Assembly: GCA_015065545.1 (NCBI GenBank)
Contig: SVQA01000005.1
Span: 93,337 to 157,336, forward strand
Reading direction: 5' to 3'
Origin: Oscillospiraceae bacterium
Lineage (GTDB): Bacteria > Bacillota > Clostridia > Oscillospirales > Acutalibacteraceae
Length of the DNA stretch: 64,000 nt
Shown: piece by piece, positions 25,189 to 33,812 of the stretch
How the letters are laid out: each line of letters opens with the position of its first letter
Numbering within the stretch: the stretch's first letter is position 1
The notes under the pieces: generated by a model
Databases searched by the model: none
Seen by the model: the letters and a program-made list of their open reading frames with translations, nothing else
What the model was told of the DNA's origin: nothing
Made by a program: the position numbers and the translations under genes

Positions 25189-26361
25189 ATGGTAAAAATT
25201 CTGTCCTCAATTTTCTTAAAAGGTGTTGATAAAACCACAGAAGCAGGCAGAAGGCTCTATGGAATGCTCTGCAGTCTTTTGGGCATAGGTCTTAATATTC
25301 TGCTGTTTGCAGGCAAGCTCACAGCAGGCACGCTCTCAGGCTCTATTGCCATTACCGCAGATGCTTTCAACAACCTTTCCGATGCAGGTTCATCTGTAAT
25401 TACCCTTATCGGATTTAAATTTGCCGGAATGAAGCCCGACACAAAGCACCCCTTCGGACACGGAAGAATAGAATACATCTCAGGTCTTGTGGTATCCTTC
25501 ATTATTGTAATTGTAGGGTTTGAACTTCTTATCTCCTCTATTCAGAAGATTAAAACTCCCGAAGAGCTTGCAGGCAACTACCCTGTTACAATAATTATTC
25601 TGGTGGCTTCCATCCTTATTAAAGGCTATATGTTCTTCTACAATCACAAGGTAGGCAAAGAAATTGACTCAGCAGGAATGAAGGCAACAGCATTTGACAG
25701 TATCAGCGATTGTGCCGCTACCTTGGTTGTACTTATTTCTGTTATTATCTCTGCATTAACGGGTGCAAACGTTGACGGTTGGTTTGGTGCTGCAGTATCA
25801 CTCTTTGTGCTCTTTGCAGGCTTCCGCTCTGCTATCGAAACAATACAGCCTCTTCTCGGAAACCCTCCCGAAGAGGAATTTGTTAAAAACGTAGAAGCTA
25901 CCGTTATGAGCCACAGCGTTGTGCTCGGTATTCACGATATGATTGTTCACGACTACGGTCCCGGCAGAGTGATGATGTCACTTCATGCCGAAGTTGACGG
26001 CAAAGGTGATATTTATGCTATTCACGATGAAATAGACGTTATCGAAAACGAACTTCGAAATAAATTCGGATGTGAAGCAGTTATCCACATGGACCCTATA
26101 GAAACCGACAATGAGATTACAAACAAATACAAGGATCAGGTTGTGGAGCTTATTAAGACTATACACAAAGACGCTACCATTCACGACTTCCGTATGGTAC
26201 CGGGCCCTACACATACTAACCTTATTTTTGATGCGGTTATTCCCTACGAGATTAAAGCTGCAGAAGAAAATATAAAAGAAGACATCTGCAAGCTTATTGA
26301 AGAAAACTGCAAAGACTGCTTTGCAGTTGTTATGATCGACAGACCTTACACAACAATCTGA
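25189..26361 (+). CDS. Cation diffusion facilitator family exporter
   Basis: 390 aa with six membrane helices and a C-terminal cytoplasmic metallochaperone-like domain (about 290-390). Helix II carries FNNLSDAG and helix V carries FDSISD, the four positions of transport site A. The Asn-Asp plus Asp-Asp set resembles manganese-type exporters rather than the His/Asp set of zinc exporters; this is an inference. HPFGHGR after helix II is conserved. The start was moved from 25075 to the ATG at 25189, preceded by AAGGTGATA. Confidence 0.88.
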   Translation: MVKILSSIFLKGVDKTTEAGRRLYGMLCSLLGIGLNILLFAGKLTAGTLSGSIAITADAFNNLSDAGSSVITLIGFKFAGMKPDTKHPFGHGRIEYISGLVVSFIIVIVGFELLISSIQKIKTPEELAGNYPVTIIILVASILIKGYMFFYNHKVGKEIDSAGMKATAFDSISDCAATLVVLISVIISALTGANVDGWFGAAVSLFVLFAGFRSAIETIQPLLGNPPEEEFVKNVEATVMSHSVVLGIHDMIVHDYGPGRVMMSLHAEVDGKGDIYAIHDEIDVIENELRNKFGCEAVIHMDPIETDNEITNKYKDQVVELIKTIHKDATIHDFRMVPGPTHTNLIFDAVIPYEIKAAEENIKEDICKLIEENCKDCFAVVMIDRPYTTI

Positions 26362-26391
26362 TGCAAGCCCTTTAGAAAACAGGTGATCACC

Positions 26392-27414
26392 ATGAGAAAA
26401 CCCACAGTAGGAATATTCTGCGAAGCAGAATTTTATAGAGAAAACTCATTTACTCATTTTATTATGAAGCTATGTTACGCATACTGTGCCGATGTTGTAG
26501 CCTTCACAGATAAAGACATAAACGAAAAAGACAACACCATATTGGCACACTACTGGACACCGGATGGTATAAAAAGTGAAACCACCCTTATGCCCCATTG
26601 GGTAGAATGCGGTCCCTATATAAAATGGCATCCTTTTTTCAGAGAAAGATGTAAAATCGTAGACGACTGTATACTCTCAAAGAAGGATGTAAGCGATGCT
26701 ATGGCAAAAAGCAGACTTTCTCCCTATGTAATTCCCACCATGTATACAAGTTCTCCTCAAAAGGTATTTACTCTTCTCTCAATGTGGTCTGCGATAATAG
26801 TAAAACCTTTGGTCGGTGCCAGAGGAGAAGATATAATCACTATCGAAAAAATTGCAGACGACAAATATGTTTTCAGGAATACATCCGAATTTATTGGAAC
26901 CTTTAATATCAGCCAATGTATAGCATTACTTACTAAACTCTACAATGGACAGGCAGTCATTGTACAACCCAAAATGAAATTCACGAACAAAAACGGACAG
27001 CTTATGGATTTCCGTATCAATGTTACAAAAGGTGCAAAAGGTAATTGGAACATTATATATATGATTGCACGAACCGCCAGAGATAACATTGTTTCCAACT
27101 TAAGCAAAGGTGGTTACGCTTCTTTAGTTGAGCCTACTCTCACTACAGATTATGGGAATAGTGCCCATAAAATCCTCAACACCTTTAAAGAGCTTGCACA
27201 AGATATTCCTTTGTTTATGGAAGAAATATCAAACTGCAATATGTTATCTCTCGGAATAGACGTAGGTATTGATTTTGACACACTTCACCCATATATTATC
27301 GAAGTCAATTATGTTCCTCAGATAACATTCAGAGGCAAAGCTAAATATGCAGATAACGTGGCACAGTATTATGCGTACCTAACAAATGAATCTCATAAAG
27401 AAAACATACTATAA
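26392..27414 (+). CDS. YheC/YheD-like ATP-grasp protein
   Basis: 340 aa. ATP-grasp fold with VKPLVGARGEDI as the nucleotide-binding Lys/Gly loop (about 135-150), DFRINVTKG in the middle, and a metal-ligand end IIEVNYVPQI near 305. This matches the YheC/YheD endospore coat-associated family, enzymes of unknown ligase substrate. The ATG at 26392 follows AGGTGATCACC; the track's GTG at 26383 sits inside that ribosome site. Thirty bases separate it from the exporter gene, so the two may be co-transcribed. It adds to the spore-forming signature. Confidence 0.75.
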   Translation: MRKPTVGIFCEAEFYRENSFTHFIMKLCYAYCADVVAFTDKDINEKDNTILAHYWTPDGIKSETTLMPHWVECGPYIKWHPFFRERCKIVDDCILSKKDVSDAMAKSRLSPYVIPTMYTSSPQKVFTLLSMWSAIIVKPLVGARGEDIITIEKIADDKYVFRNTSEFIGTFNISQCIALLTKLYNGQAVIVQPKMKFTNKNGQLMDFRINVTKGAKGNWNIIYMIARTARDNIVSNLSKGGYASLVEPTLTTDYGNSAHKILNTFKELAQDIPLFMEEISNCNMLSLGIDVGIDFDTLHPYIIEVNYVPQITFRGKAKYADNVAQYYAYLTNESHKENIL

Positions 27415-27472
27415 TACTCACATCCCATATTAAAAAGCATTTGAATTATTTTATATATACTGAGGGTAATCA

Positions 27473-27501
27473 TTGACAATTAAAAACATAAATGCTATAA
27501 T
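27473..27501 (+). promoter_or_regulatory. Consensus sigma-A promoter of the T-box unit
   Basis: Perfect TTGACA (27473-27478), a 17-base spacer and perfect TATAAT (27496-27501). Transcription would begin near 27508, just before the T-box leader. Confidence 0.9.
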
Positions 27502-27507
27502 TTATTT

Positions 27508-27811
27508 TAATCTTCAAAAGCACAAATGCGTTGACCGGAAAGAAGTAAGCTCAGGTGCAGTTTTCAGAGAGTCGGCGGCTGGTGTGAGCCGACAGCAAGC
27601 CTTTGCCCAATACATTCCGAGAGCAGTACACCGAACATCAAAATTATTTGATAAGTAGGCTGTAACGGCAGTCCTCCGTTACGGGACAGGGTATTTTTTC
27701 ATATACTCACTGAGGCTTCTGCTGTAAGGCAGAAGCAAATTGAGGTGGTACCGCGATTTATTCGTCCTCAAAAGCACTTTTTCACACTGTGCTTTTGGGG
27801 GCTTTTATTTT
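27508..27811 (+). ncRNA. T-box riboswitch leader, specifier probably UAC (Tyr)
   Basis: Stem I shows AGTA (27544-27547), the AGAGAG bulge and the terminal loop GGTGTGAGCC. Stem III is GTAACGG...CCGTTAC. The T-box GAGGTGGTACCGCG lies at 27742-27755, followed by a terminator (CCTCAAAAGCAC pairing with GTGCTTTTGGGG, 27766-27800) and Ts. The 3' side of the specifier loop reads AGTACA between GAGC and CCG, giving UAC followed by the usual purine (27627-27629). The bulge UGGU pairs with NCCA where N is A, which fits tRNA-Tyr. The T-box itself is certain; the specifier was read by hand. Confidence 0.9.
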
Positions 27812-27830
27812 ATCCGAGGGAGATTATCCT

Positions 27831-29468
27831 ATGACTATTATTGATATGCTTGAAAAAAACGCAAGGGAATTTGCAAACGATACCGCCCTTGTTGAAATTA
27901 ACCCCGGTCAGCCGGAGACAAGACGTCTTACCTGGCGTGACTATGACTTGGTGCAGGAAACCGAAAAAAAATACTTCAGACGAGAAATCTCATGGAGCGT
28001 CTTTAACGAAAAGGCTAACCGCTTCGCAAACGCTCTTATGGAGAGAGGAATCAAAAAAGGCGACAAGGTTGCAATTCTTCTTATGAACTGCATCGAGTGG
28101 CTTCCCATTTACTTCGGCATTCTCAAAACAGGTGCTCTGGCGGTTCCCCTTAACTTCCGCTATTCCAGCGACGAAATCGAGTATTGCCTCAATCTTGCAG
28201 AATGTGATGCTCTTGTTTTCGGCCCCGAATTCATCGGTCGAGTTGAGGATATTGTAGAGAGCATAAGCCGTAACCGTCTGCTTATCTTTGCAGGCAATCA
28301 GCAAAGCCCCACCTTCTCAGAGGACTATAACGATATGACTCTGGACTGCTCATCCCAGTCACCCAACGTAGAACTTTGCGAGAATGACTTTGCCGCTATC
28401 TATTTTTCTTCAGGCACAACAGGCTTTCCCAAGGCTATCCTTCATAAGCACCAAAGCCTTACTCACTCCTGCAAGGTAGAGCAGAATCACCACGGACAAA
28501 CAAAGGACGATGTGTTCCTCTGCATCCCTCCCCTCTACCACACAGGTGCAAAAATGCACTGGTTCGGAAGCCTTTTAGTCGGCGGTAAGGCAGTGCTCCT
28601 CAAGGGTACAAAGCCCGAGTTTATTCTTGATGCCGCATCAAAGGAGCAGTGCTCTATTGTATGGCTCCTTGTTCCCTGGGCACAGGATATTCTCAACGCA
28701 CTGGACTCAGGTGCTCTTAATATCAAAGACTTCGACCTCTCAAAATGGCGTCTTATGCACATCGGTGCACAGCCTGTACCCAGAAGCCTTATTAAACGTT
28801 GGAAGGAATACTTCCCTCACCACGATTACGATACAAACTACGGTCTTTCCGAGTCTATCGGCCCCGGTTGTGTACATCTCGGTGTAGAGAATATACATAA
28901 AATCGGTGCTATCGGTAAAGCAGGCTACGGCTGGGAAGTTAAAATTGTTGACGAAGCAGGTAGCATTGTTGAAAAAGGCGAGGTCGGTGAGCTTTGCGTT
29001 AAAGGCCCCGGTGTTATGACCTGCTACTATAATGACGAAAAAGCAACCGAGGCTTCAATCAAAGACGGCTGGCTCTTTACAGGTGATATGGCTAAAGAGG
29101 ACGAGGACGGCTTTATCTTCCTTGTTGACAGAAAGAAAGACGTTATCATCTCGGGCGGTGAAAATCTCTATCCCGTTCAGATTGAAGACTTCCTTCGCGG
29201 TCACAATGCCATCAACGACGTTGCTGTTATCGGTTTGCCCGACGAACGTCTTGGCGAAATTGCTGCTGCAATCATCGAGCTTAAAGAAGGCTTTACCGCC
29301 ACAGAAGAAGACATCAATGAATTCTCCAAGGGTATGCCAAGATACAAGCGTCCTCACAAGATTATTTTTGCCAAGGTTCCCCGTAACCCAACAGGCAAGA
29401 TTGAAAAACCCAAGCTCCGCGAAATTTACGGTGCCGCAAAGCTTGTTGACGCACAGAATAAATCTTAA
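27831..29468 (+). CDS. AMP-forming acyl-CoA synthetase family protein under T-box control
   Basis: 545 aa class I adenylate-forming enzyme. Seen: P-loop SSGTTGFPKA (near 200), the YGLSES motif, FTGDMAKEDEDGF and DRKKDVIISGGENLYP (hinge region), and PTGKIEKPK with the catalytic Lys near the C-terminus. It activates a carboxylate as an acyl-AMP, normally then loading CoA; the substrate is unknown. An unusual insertion (about 45-62, LVQETEKKYFRREI) lies in the N-terminal region. The ATG at 27831 has GAGGGAG upstream; the track start overlaps the terminator. T-box control ties its expression to uncharged tRNA, unusual for this family. Confidence 0.88.
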   Translation: MTIIDMLEKNAREFANDTALVEINPGQPETRRLTWRDYDLVQETEKKYFRREISWSVFNEKANRFANALMERGIKKGDKVAILLMNCIEWLPIYFGILKTGALAVPLNFRYSSDEIEYCLNLAECDALVFGPEFIGRVEDIVESISRNRLLIFAGNQQSPTFSEDYNDMTLDCSSQSPNVELCENDFAAIYFSSGTTGFPKAILHKHQSLTHSCKVEQNHHGQTKDDVFLCIPPLYHTGAKMHWFGSLLVGGKAVLLKGTKPEFILDAASKEQCSIVWLLVPWAQDILNALDSGALNIKDFDLSKWRLMHIGAQPVPRSLIKRWKEYFPHHDYDTNYGLSESIGPGCVHLGVENIHKIGAIGKAGYGWEVKIVDEAGSIVEKGEVGELCVKGPGVMTCYYNDEKATEASIKDGWLFTGDMAKEDEDGFIFLVDRKKDVIISGGENLYPVQIEDFLRGHNAINDVAVIGLPDERLGEIAAAIIELKEGFTATEEDINEFSKGMPRYKRPHKIIFAKVPRNPTGKIEKPKLREIYGAAKLVDAQNKS

Positions 29469-29484
29469 TAACATAAACAAAAAC

Positions 29485-29518
29485 AAACCTCGCAGTTTAA
29501 TTTTTCTCTGTGAGGTTT
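29485..29518 (+). terminator. Terminator of the AMP-ligase gene
   Basis: AAACCTCGCAG and CTGTGAGGTTT pair and are followed by Ts. Confidence 0.8.
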
Positions 29519-29559
29519 TTCATTTATATACGTCTAACATATAAATGAACAAATACCTA

Positions 29560-29588
29560 TTGACGTCTTTTGTCTATTGTGTTAGTAT
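29560..29588 (+). promoter_or_regulatory. Promoter of the dockerin-lipocalin gene
   Basis: TTGACG (29560-29565), a 17-base spacer and TAGTAT (29583-29588), about 40 bases before the ATG. Confidence 0.55.
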
Positions 29589-29630
29589 AGATATGAAAGT
29601 TCATATACTTATTTTTAAGGAGGAATTCTT

Positions 29631-30560
29631 ATGAAAAAAATCATATCCGTTTTAATGGTAATTACAATGGTACTGTCACTTGGAGTATTTTCAGCAAGCG
29701 CCGAAGAAGAAACATCTGTCAACTACTGGATTGCGGAAACTCCCGATATTGACCCCGATGAACTCCCGGGTACAGTATTCGGATATTTAGGCGACGCTGA
29801 CAGAAACACCTTTGTAAATGTTAAGGATGCAACCGCCATTCAGAAACATGTTGCAGGCATCATCACACTTGACGATAGCGCTCTCGACTTATCTGATGTT
29901 GACTTTTCTGAAAACATTAACGTTAAAGACGCAACCGCAATTCAGAAATGGGTTGCAGGTTTGCTTTTTGACAACTCATTCATCAGCCACGCATTATACG
30001 AGGCATACGAACTTGATGAAAGACTCTTTGGCAAGTGGGAATGCACTACCGACATCGGCGCAGAGATGAACGAGCTTCTTCCCCTGTTTTTTGACGACCC
30101 TAAGATTTCCAAATATATTAAAATCAGAAGCTGTATGGTTACCGAAACCTATGAATTCTTTGATGACTACAGCTATTGCATAACTACCGACGAAATCTCT
30201 GCAAACAAAGCAATTGACATAATCAAATCAGACTTCGGATACGGACTTCTTGATTATATGGTGGCAGTTACAAAGGAAAGCGGCTACGACGTAACCCCAA
30301 AGGAACTTCTTGCAGCAATGGGATATTTATCAATGGATGAATACATCAACGATATGTTCCCTGCAGATTTATTCGGCGATATATCCGAGCCTGTGGTAAG
30401 CTTTTATCGTACTACTCCCGACGGCAAACTCTATCTTGATGAATACTCAGATACAGTATATAATTTCTATACAGTTGAGACAGACACCTTTACTCTCACA
30501 GGTGACAACGAAAATCTTATGCCCGAGCTTTATCCCATAACCTTCACAAAAATAAAATAA
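29631..30560 (+). CDS. Secreted protein with N-terminal dockerin and lipocalin-like domain
   Basis: 309 aa. Signal peptide (1-25), then a dockerin placed at the N-terminus (about 52-113) with VNVKDATAIQK and INVKDATAIQK, nearly identical to the amylase dockerin. The remainder begins LFGKWECTTD and ends in short beta strands (GKLYLDEY, YNFYTVETDTFTLTG), resembling a small lipocalin-like beta barrel with a helical insertion; no enzyme motif is seen. AAGGAGG precedes the ATG. It probably joins the same cohesin sites as the amylase. The barrel assignment is tentative. Confidence 0.78.
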   Translation: MKKIISVLMVITMVLSLGVFSASAEEETSVNYWIAETPDIDPDELPGTVFGYLGDADRNTFVNVKDATAIQKHVAGIITLDDSALDLSDVDFSENINVKDATAIQKWVAGLLFDNSFISHALYEAYELDERLFGKWECTTDIGAEMNELLPLFFDDPKISKYIKIRSCMVTETYEFFDDYSYCITTDEISANKAIDIIKSDFGYGLLDYMVAVTKESGYDVTPKELLAAMGYLSMDEYINDMFPADLFGDISEPVVSFYRTTPDGKLYLDEYSDTVYNFYTVETDTFTLTGDNENLMPELYPITFTKIK

Positions 30561-30580
30561 CATAAAGCTATATTATATAA

Positions 30581-30613
30581 AAAGGCTGGCATCATTGAGT
30601 GATGTCAGCCTTT
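30581..30613. terminator. Bidirectional terminator
   Basis: AAAGGCTGGCATCA pairs with TGATGTCAGCCTTT between convergent genes. Confidence 0.85.
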
Positions 30614-30632
30614 TGCTTTAATTTATTAATTT

Positions 30633-31898
30633 TTATTCACCGAAGGTCATAATCAGATTTTCAGGCAAACGGTCATCATCACCGTCGTCATATTCAATCT
30701 GATCACGCGGTGCTCCAAAGGTAACAGAAGTAAGTGCCTCATCTCCTCTGAATGCACCGTATTCTACCTTATTTACAGTAGCGGGAAAATCAAGTGAGCC
30801 CAGAATATCACACCAAGAGAATGCAAATCTTGATACAACTTCAAGGCTGTCTCCGATTGTTACCTCTTTAAGAGCTTTGCAGCAATAGAATGCAGATTCA
30901 CCGATAATCTTTGTATTCTCTCCTGTATTAACAGTTGTAATAGATTTATGGGAAGAAAATGCATAATCTGCAATTTTTGTAACACTTGAAGGTACTGTTA
31001 ACTCCTTAAGATTAGGGTCAACACAAGCAATAAGAACTGTTTTATCCTTATTATAAAGGATGCCGTCTTCAACTACGTAGTTCTCGCCTACCTCAAGTTT
31101 AACGTCCTCTGAACAATCATACATAAAGTTTGGCACATCATCATCAGATGCGTAAAGCTTTATAGATTCAAGAGAATAGCAAGCCCGAATAGCACCTCTG
31201 CCAATTTCAACTACACTTTCAGGGAATGTAAATTCTGTAAGTCCCGAGCTTGCAAAAGCACTCTCGCCTATGCTTTTAACACTGTTTGGGATATTAACCT
31301 TAGTAAGAGAATCGCAGTAAGAAAAAGCATCCTCTCCTATCTTAACCAGTGTAGAGGGCAACGTAACACTCTCAAGTTCTTCGCAGCCCTCAAATGCTGA
31401 AGCTTTTATCTCTGCAAGTCCCTCAGGCAATTCTATCGACTTGAGCTCATAGCAATCGGTAAAAGTACATGTTCCTACATATAAGAGAGTAGAAGGTAAA
31501 GACACACTCTCAAGGCTTGAGAAGCGGTAAAAGTTGCTTTCTCCTATGCCAACAATGCCTTCTTCCACTACAATCTTTGTAGTTTCATCGGCGTGAACAT
31601 TCCAAGGATGACTGCTGGACATACCATTCGGCATTCTGCCGCTACCCTTTATGGTAAGAACGCCGCCCTTAAAGCTCCAATCTACATCAGCCATAGGATA
31701 ATCAGATAAATTCAAGGTAGGATACAAAGGCTCAGGCTCATTTTTACCTGTTGTTTGAGTCTGATTCTGAGTATCTCCTGTGATTTCTGTTATATTTTCA
31801 GCAGATGTGTTTTTATTGTCTGCATCATTCTTTTCACCGCAAGCAGTAAAGCTGAGAATAATCAACAGTGAAAAGAGTACTGCCATTATTTTTTTCAT
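30633..31898 (-). CDS. BspA-type leucine-rich repeat lipoprotein
   Basis: 421 aa. Lipoprotein signal peptide with lipobox LSFTAC (Cys near 20), a Thr/Asn-rich spacer, a short beta region (WSFKGGVLTIKGSG), then about ten LRR_5 repeats of the form I..SAF..C..L..V..P. Surface-anchored repeat proteins of this type bind host or polymer ligands in other bacteria; the ligand here is unknown. It starts only 24 bases after pyrB on the same strand, with AAAAGGAG before the ATG, so it may be transcribed with the pyr operon or from a promoter inside pyrB. Confidence 0.85.
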   Translation of the reverse strand: MKKIMAVLFSLLIILSFTACGEKNDADNKNTSAENITEITGDTQNQTQTTGKNEPEPLYPTLNLSDYPMADVDWSFKGGVLTIKGSGRMPNGMSSSHPWNVHADETTKIVVEEGIVGIGESNFYRFSSLESVSLPSTLLYVGTCTFTDCYELKSIELPEGLAEIKASAFEGCEELESVTLPSTLVKIGEDAFSYCDSLTKVNIPNSVKSIGESAFASSGLTEFTFPESVVEIGRGAIRACYSLESIKLYASDDDVPNFMYDCSEDVKLEVGENYVVEDGILYNKDKTVLIACVDPNLKELTVPSSVTKIADYAFSSHKSITTVNTGENTKIIGESAFYCCKALKEVTIGDSLEVVSRFAFSWCDILGSLDFPATVNKVEYGAFRGDEALTSVTFGAPRDQIEYDDGDDDRLPENLIMTFGE

Positions 31899-31922
31899 AG
31901 GTTAGTTCTCCTTTTATTCTGT

Positions 31923-33026
31923 TCAGATATTCTTCACTCTGGTTTCGCAGTACTTGCAACGAAGAATGTTCTTCTCCTTATCAACAAGTCTGAATGCCTG
32001 AGAAAGTTCCTGCTCTGTATGAGTAATACACTTGGGATTCTCGCACTTATACTTGCCGTTTGCATCATCTGCAATAGGCTTGGGTCTTACAGCGTCTGCG
32101 CTGATGCCCTGCTTTGCACCCTCCAAAAGCTTGAGGATAAGTGCCATACGCATATATTTACCATTGAGCACCTGCTTAAAGTAGCAGGCACGGCTGTCGT
32201 AGTCCACCTCAACAGAAATCTCGTTAACTCTGGGCAGAGGATGAAGTATAATCATATCCTCTTTTGCGGTATTGAGCTTGTCTGCTGTGAGGATATAGCT
32301 ATCCTTAAGACGCTCATACTCCGCTTTATCCTCAAATCTCTCGCCCTGCACACGAGTCATATAAAGAATATCGAGTTCGGGCATTGCTTCCTCAAGACTC
32401 TCTACCTCTACATACTCAATGTTATTCTTCTCAATTACCTCGTAGATAAGGTAGCTGGGAATCTTAAGCTCTTTTGGTGCGATAAACACAAACTTAACAT
32501 CCTTATAACGAGAGAGAGCAGTACAAAGAGAATGAACCGTTCTGCCGTATTTAAGGTCGCCGCAGAAGCCGACTGTAAGACCTGAGAATTTACCCTTCTC
32601 ACGTCTGATTGTGAGCAAATCTGCCAAAGTCTGTGTGGGATGATTGTGACCGCCGTCGCCTGCATTGATAACAGGTACAACGCAGTTTCTGTCTGCTACA
32701 AAGGGTGCACCCTCGATAAAGTGACGCATAGCAATAATATCTGCATAGCATCCTACAACTCTTGCAGTATCAGCAACACTCTCGCCTTTTACCGCAGAGG
32801 AATTGTCACCGTCAGAAAATCCGATAACAGAGCCGCCCAGCTCGTGCATAGCCGCTTCAAAAGAAAGACGGGTTCTTGTTGAAGGCTCAAAGAAAAGTGT
32901 AGCAAGCTTCTTTCCCTTACAGCTTTCTGCGTATTTCCAAGGGTTTGCAATTATATCTTCGGCTACATCCATCATAGAGTCAAGCTCTTCTATGGTGAGT
33001 TCGCCAATATCAAGAAGTCCTCTCAT
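31923..33026 (-). CDS. pyrB: Aspartate carbamoyltransferase fused to a PyrI-type zinc domain
   Basis: Condenses carbamoyl phosphate and aspartate, the committed step of pyrimidine synthesis. 367 aa, about 60 longer than a plain catalytic chain. Catalytic motifs [21 protein letters not shown] and HPLPRVNE are intact. The extra C-terminus (about 315-367) has CENPKC and CKYC, the four-Cys zinc site of the regulatory chain PyrI, but no N-terminal allosteric nucleotide domain. The zinc domain in E. coli joins catalytic and regulatory chains, so here it may stabilise trimers only. Last pyr gene of the operon. Confidence 0.93.
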   Translation of the reverse strand: MRGLLDIGELTIEELDSMMDVAEDIIANPWKYAESCKGKKLATLFFEPSTRTRLSFEAAMHELGGSVIGFSDGDNSSAVKGESVADTARVVGCYADIIAMRHFIEGAPFVADRNCVVPVINAGDGGHNHPTQTLADLLTIRREKGKFSGLTVGFCGDLKYGRTVHSLCTALSRYKDVKFVFIAPKELKIPSYLIYEVIEKNNIEYVEVESLEEAMPELDILYMTRVQGERFEDKAEYERLKDSYILTADKLNTAKEDMIILHPLPRVNEISVEVDYDSRACYFKQVLNGKYMRMALILKLLEGAKQGISADAVRPKPIADDANGKYKCENPKCITHTEQELSQAFRLVDKEKNILRCKYCETRVKNI

Positions 33027-33098
33027 AACTTACACCACCTTATTAATCTTAATTACTTGCAAGGAAACGGAGGGATATTTACTACCCCTCCGAATTTA

Positions 33099-33731
33099 TT
33101 AAGCGCCAATCCAGCTCTCGTCAGAGGGATTGTTTCTGAACTTGATAAGTCTTGCAACGTCCTCTGCCTTGATGTAGCCTGTTTCTGCAGCACACTCTGC
33201 TACTGCATCAAGGTTTGTAAGGCTTACGTTACGAACTTCTGCTGCAGCCAGTCTGTCAAGACCCTTCTGCATACCATAAGTGAAGATAGAAACGATACCC
33301 AGAACCTCTGCGCCTGCCTCGCGGAGAGCCTCAACAACATCAATAACGGAGCCGCCTGTAGAGATAAGGTCCTCAATAACTACTACCTTCTGACCCTTCT
33401 CAAGTCTGCCTTCGATACGGTTCTGTCTGCCGTGGTCTTTAGCAGCACCGCGAACATAACCCATAGGCATACCAATAAGGTGTGCAGCGATAGCGGCGTG
33501 TGCGATACCTGCTGTGGATGTACCCATAAGTACCTCTGCCTCGGGATACTCTCTCTTAACTGTGTCAGCAATAGCCTGTTCTACGATGTTTCTTGCCTCG
33601 GGAGAAGTGAGGATAAGACGGTTATCGCAGTAGATAGGGCTCTTAATGCCTGAAGCCCATGTAAAAGGCTCATCGGGACGCAGGAATACTGCTTTTATCT
33701 CAAGTAATGCTTTTGCAACTTTCTTTTCCAT
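33099..33731 (-). CDS. pyrE: Orotate phosphoribosyltransferase
   Basis: 210 aa. Joins orotate with PRPP to give OMP. The PRPP loop VVVIEDLISTGGSV near 120 and FTWASGIKSPIY near the N-terminus are diagnostic. The track starts at 33800, but the ATG at 33731 has AAAGGAA upstream and fits the family length. It lies between pyrF and pyrB, with an intergenic repeat upstream. Confidence 0.95.
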   Translation of the reverse strand: MEKKVAKALLEIKAVFLRPDEPFTWASGIKSPIYCDNRLILTSPEARNIVEQAIADTVKREYPEAEVLMGTSTAGIAHAAIAAHLIGMPMGYVRGAAKDHGRQNRIEGRLEKGQKVVVIEDLISTGGSVIDVVEALREAGAEVLGIVSIFTYGMQKGLDRLAAAEVRNVSLTNLDAVAECAAETGYIKAEDVARLIKFRNNPSDESWIGA

Positions 33732-33812
33732 AATAAAAAAATTCCTTTCTATGTAACATAATATTGCAGGCTCCTCTTTTGGAAAGCTTGCATAAATCAA
33801 CGATTTTTTCCC

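Noticed and set aside
27540-27640. Serine, valine or threonine as the T-box specifier
   Set aside because: AGC, GUA or ACA can be read in shifted frames of the loop, but only UAC sits between the stems with the purine after it and matches the UGGU bulge; the choice stays provisional.
27473-27658. 61-aa ORF at the start of the T-box region
   Set aside because: It starts at the -35 box of the promoter and runs through stem I of the T-box; it is not coding.
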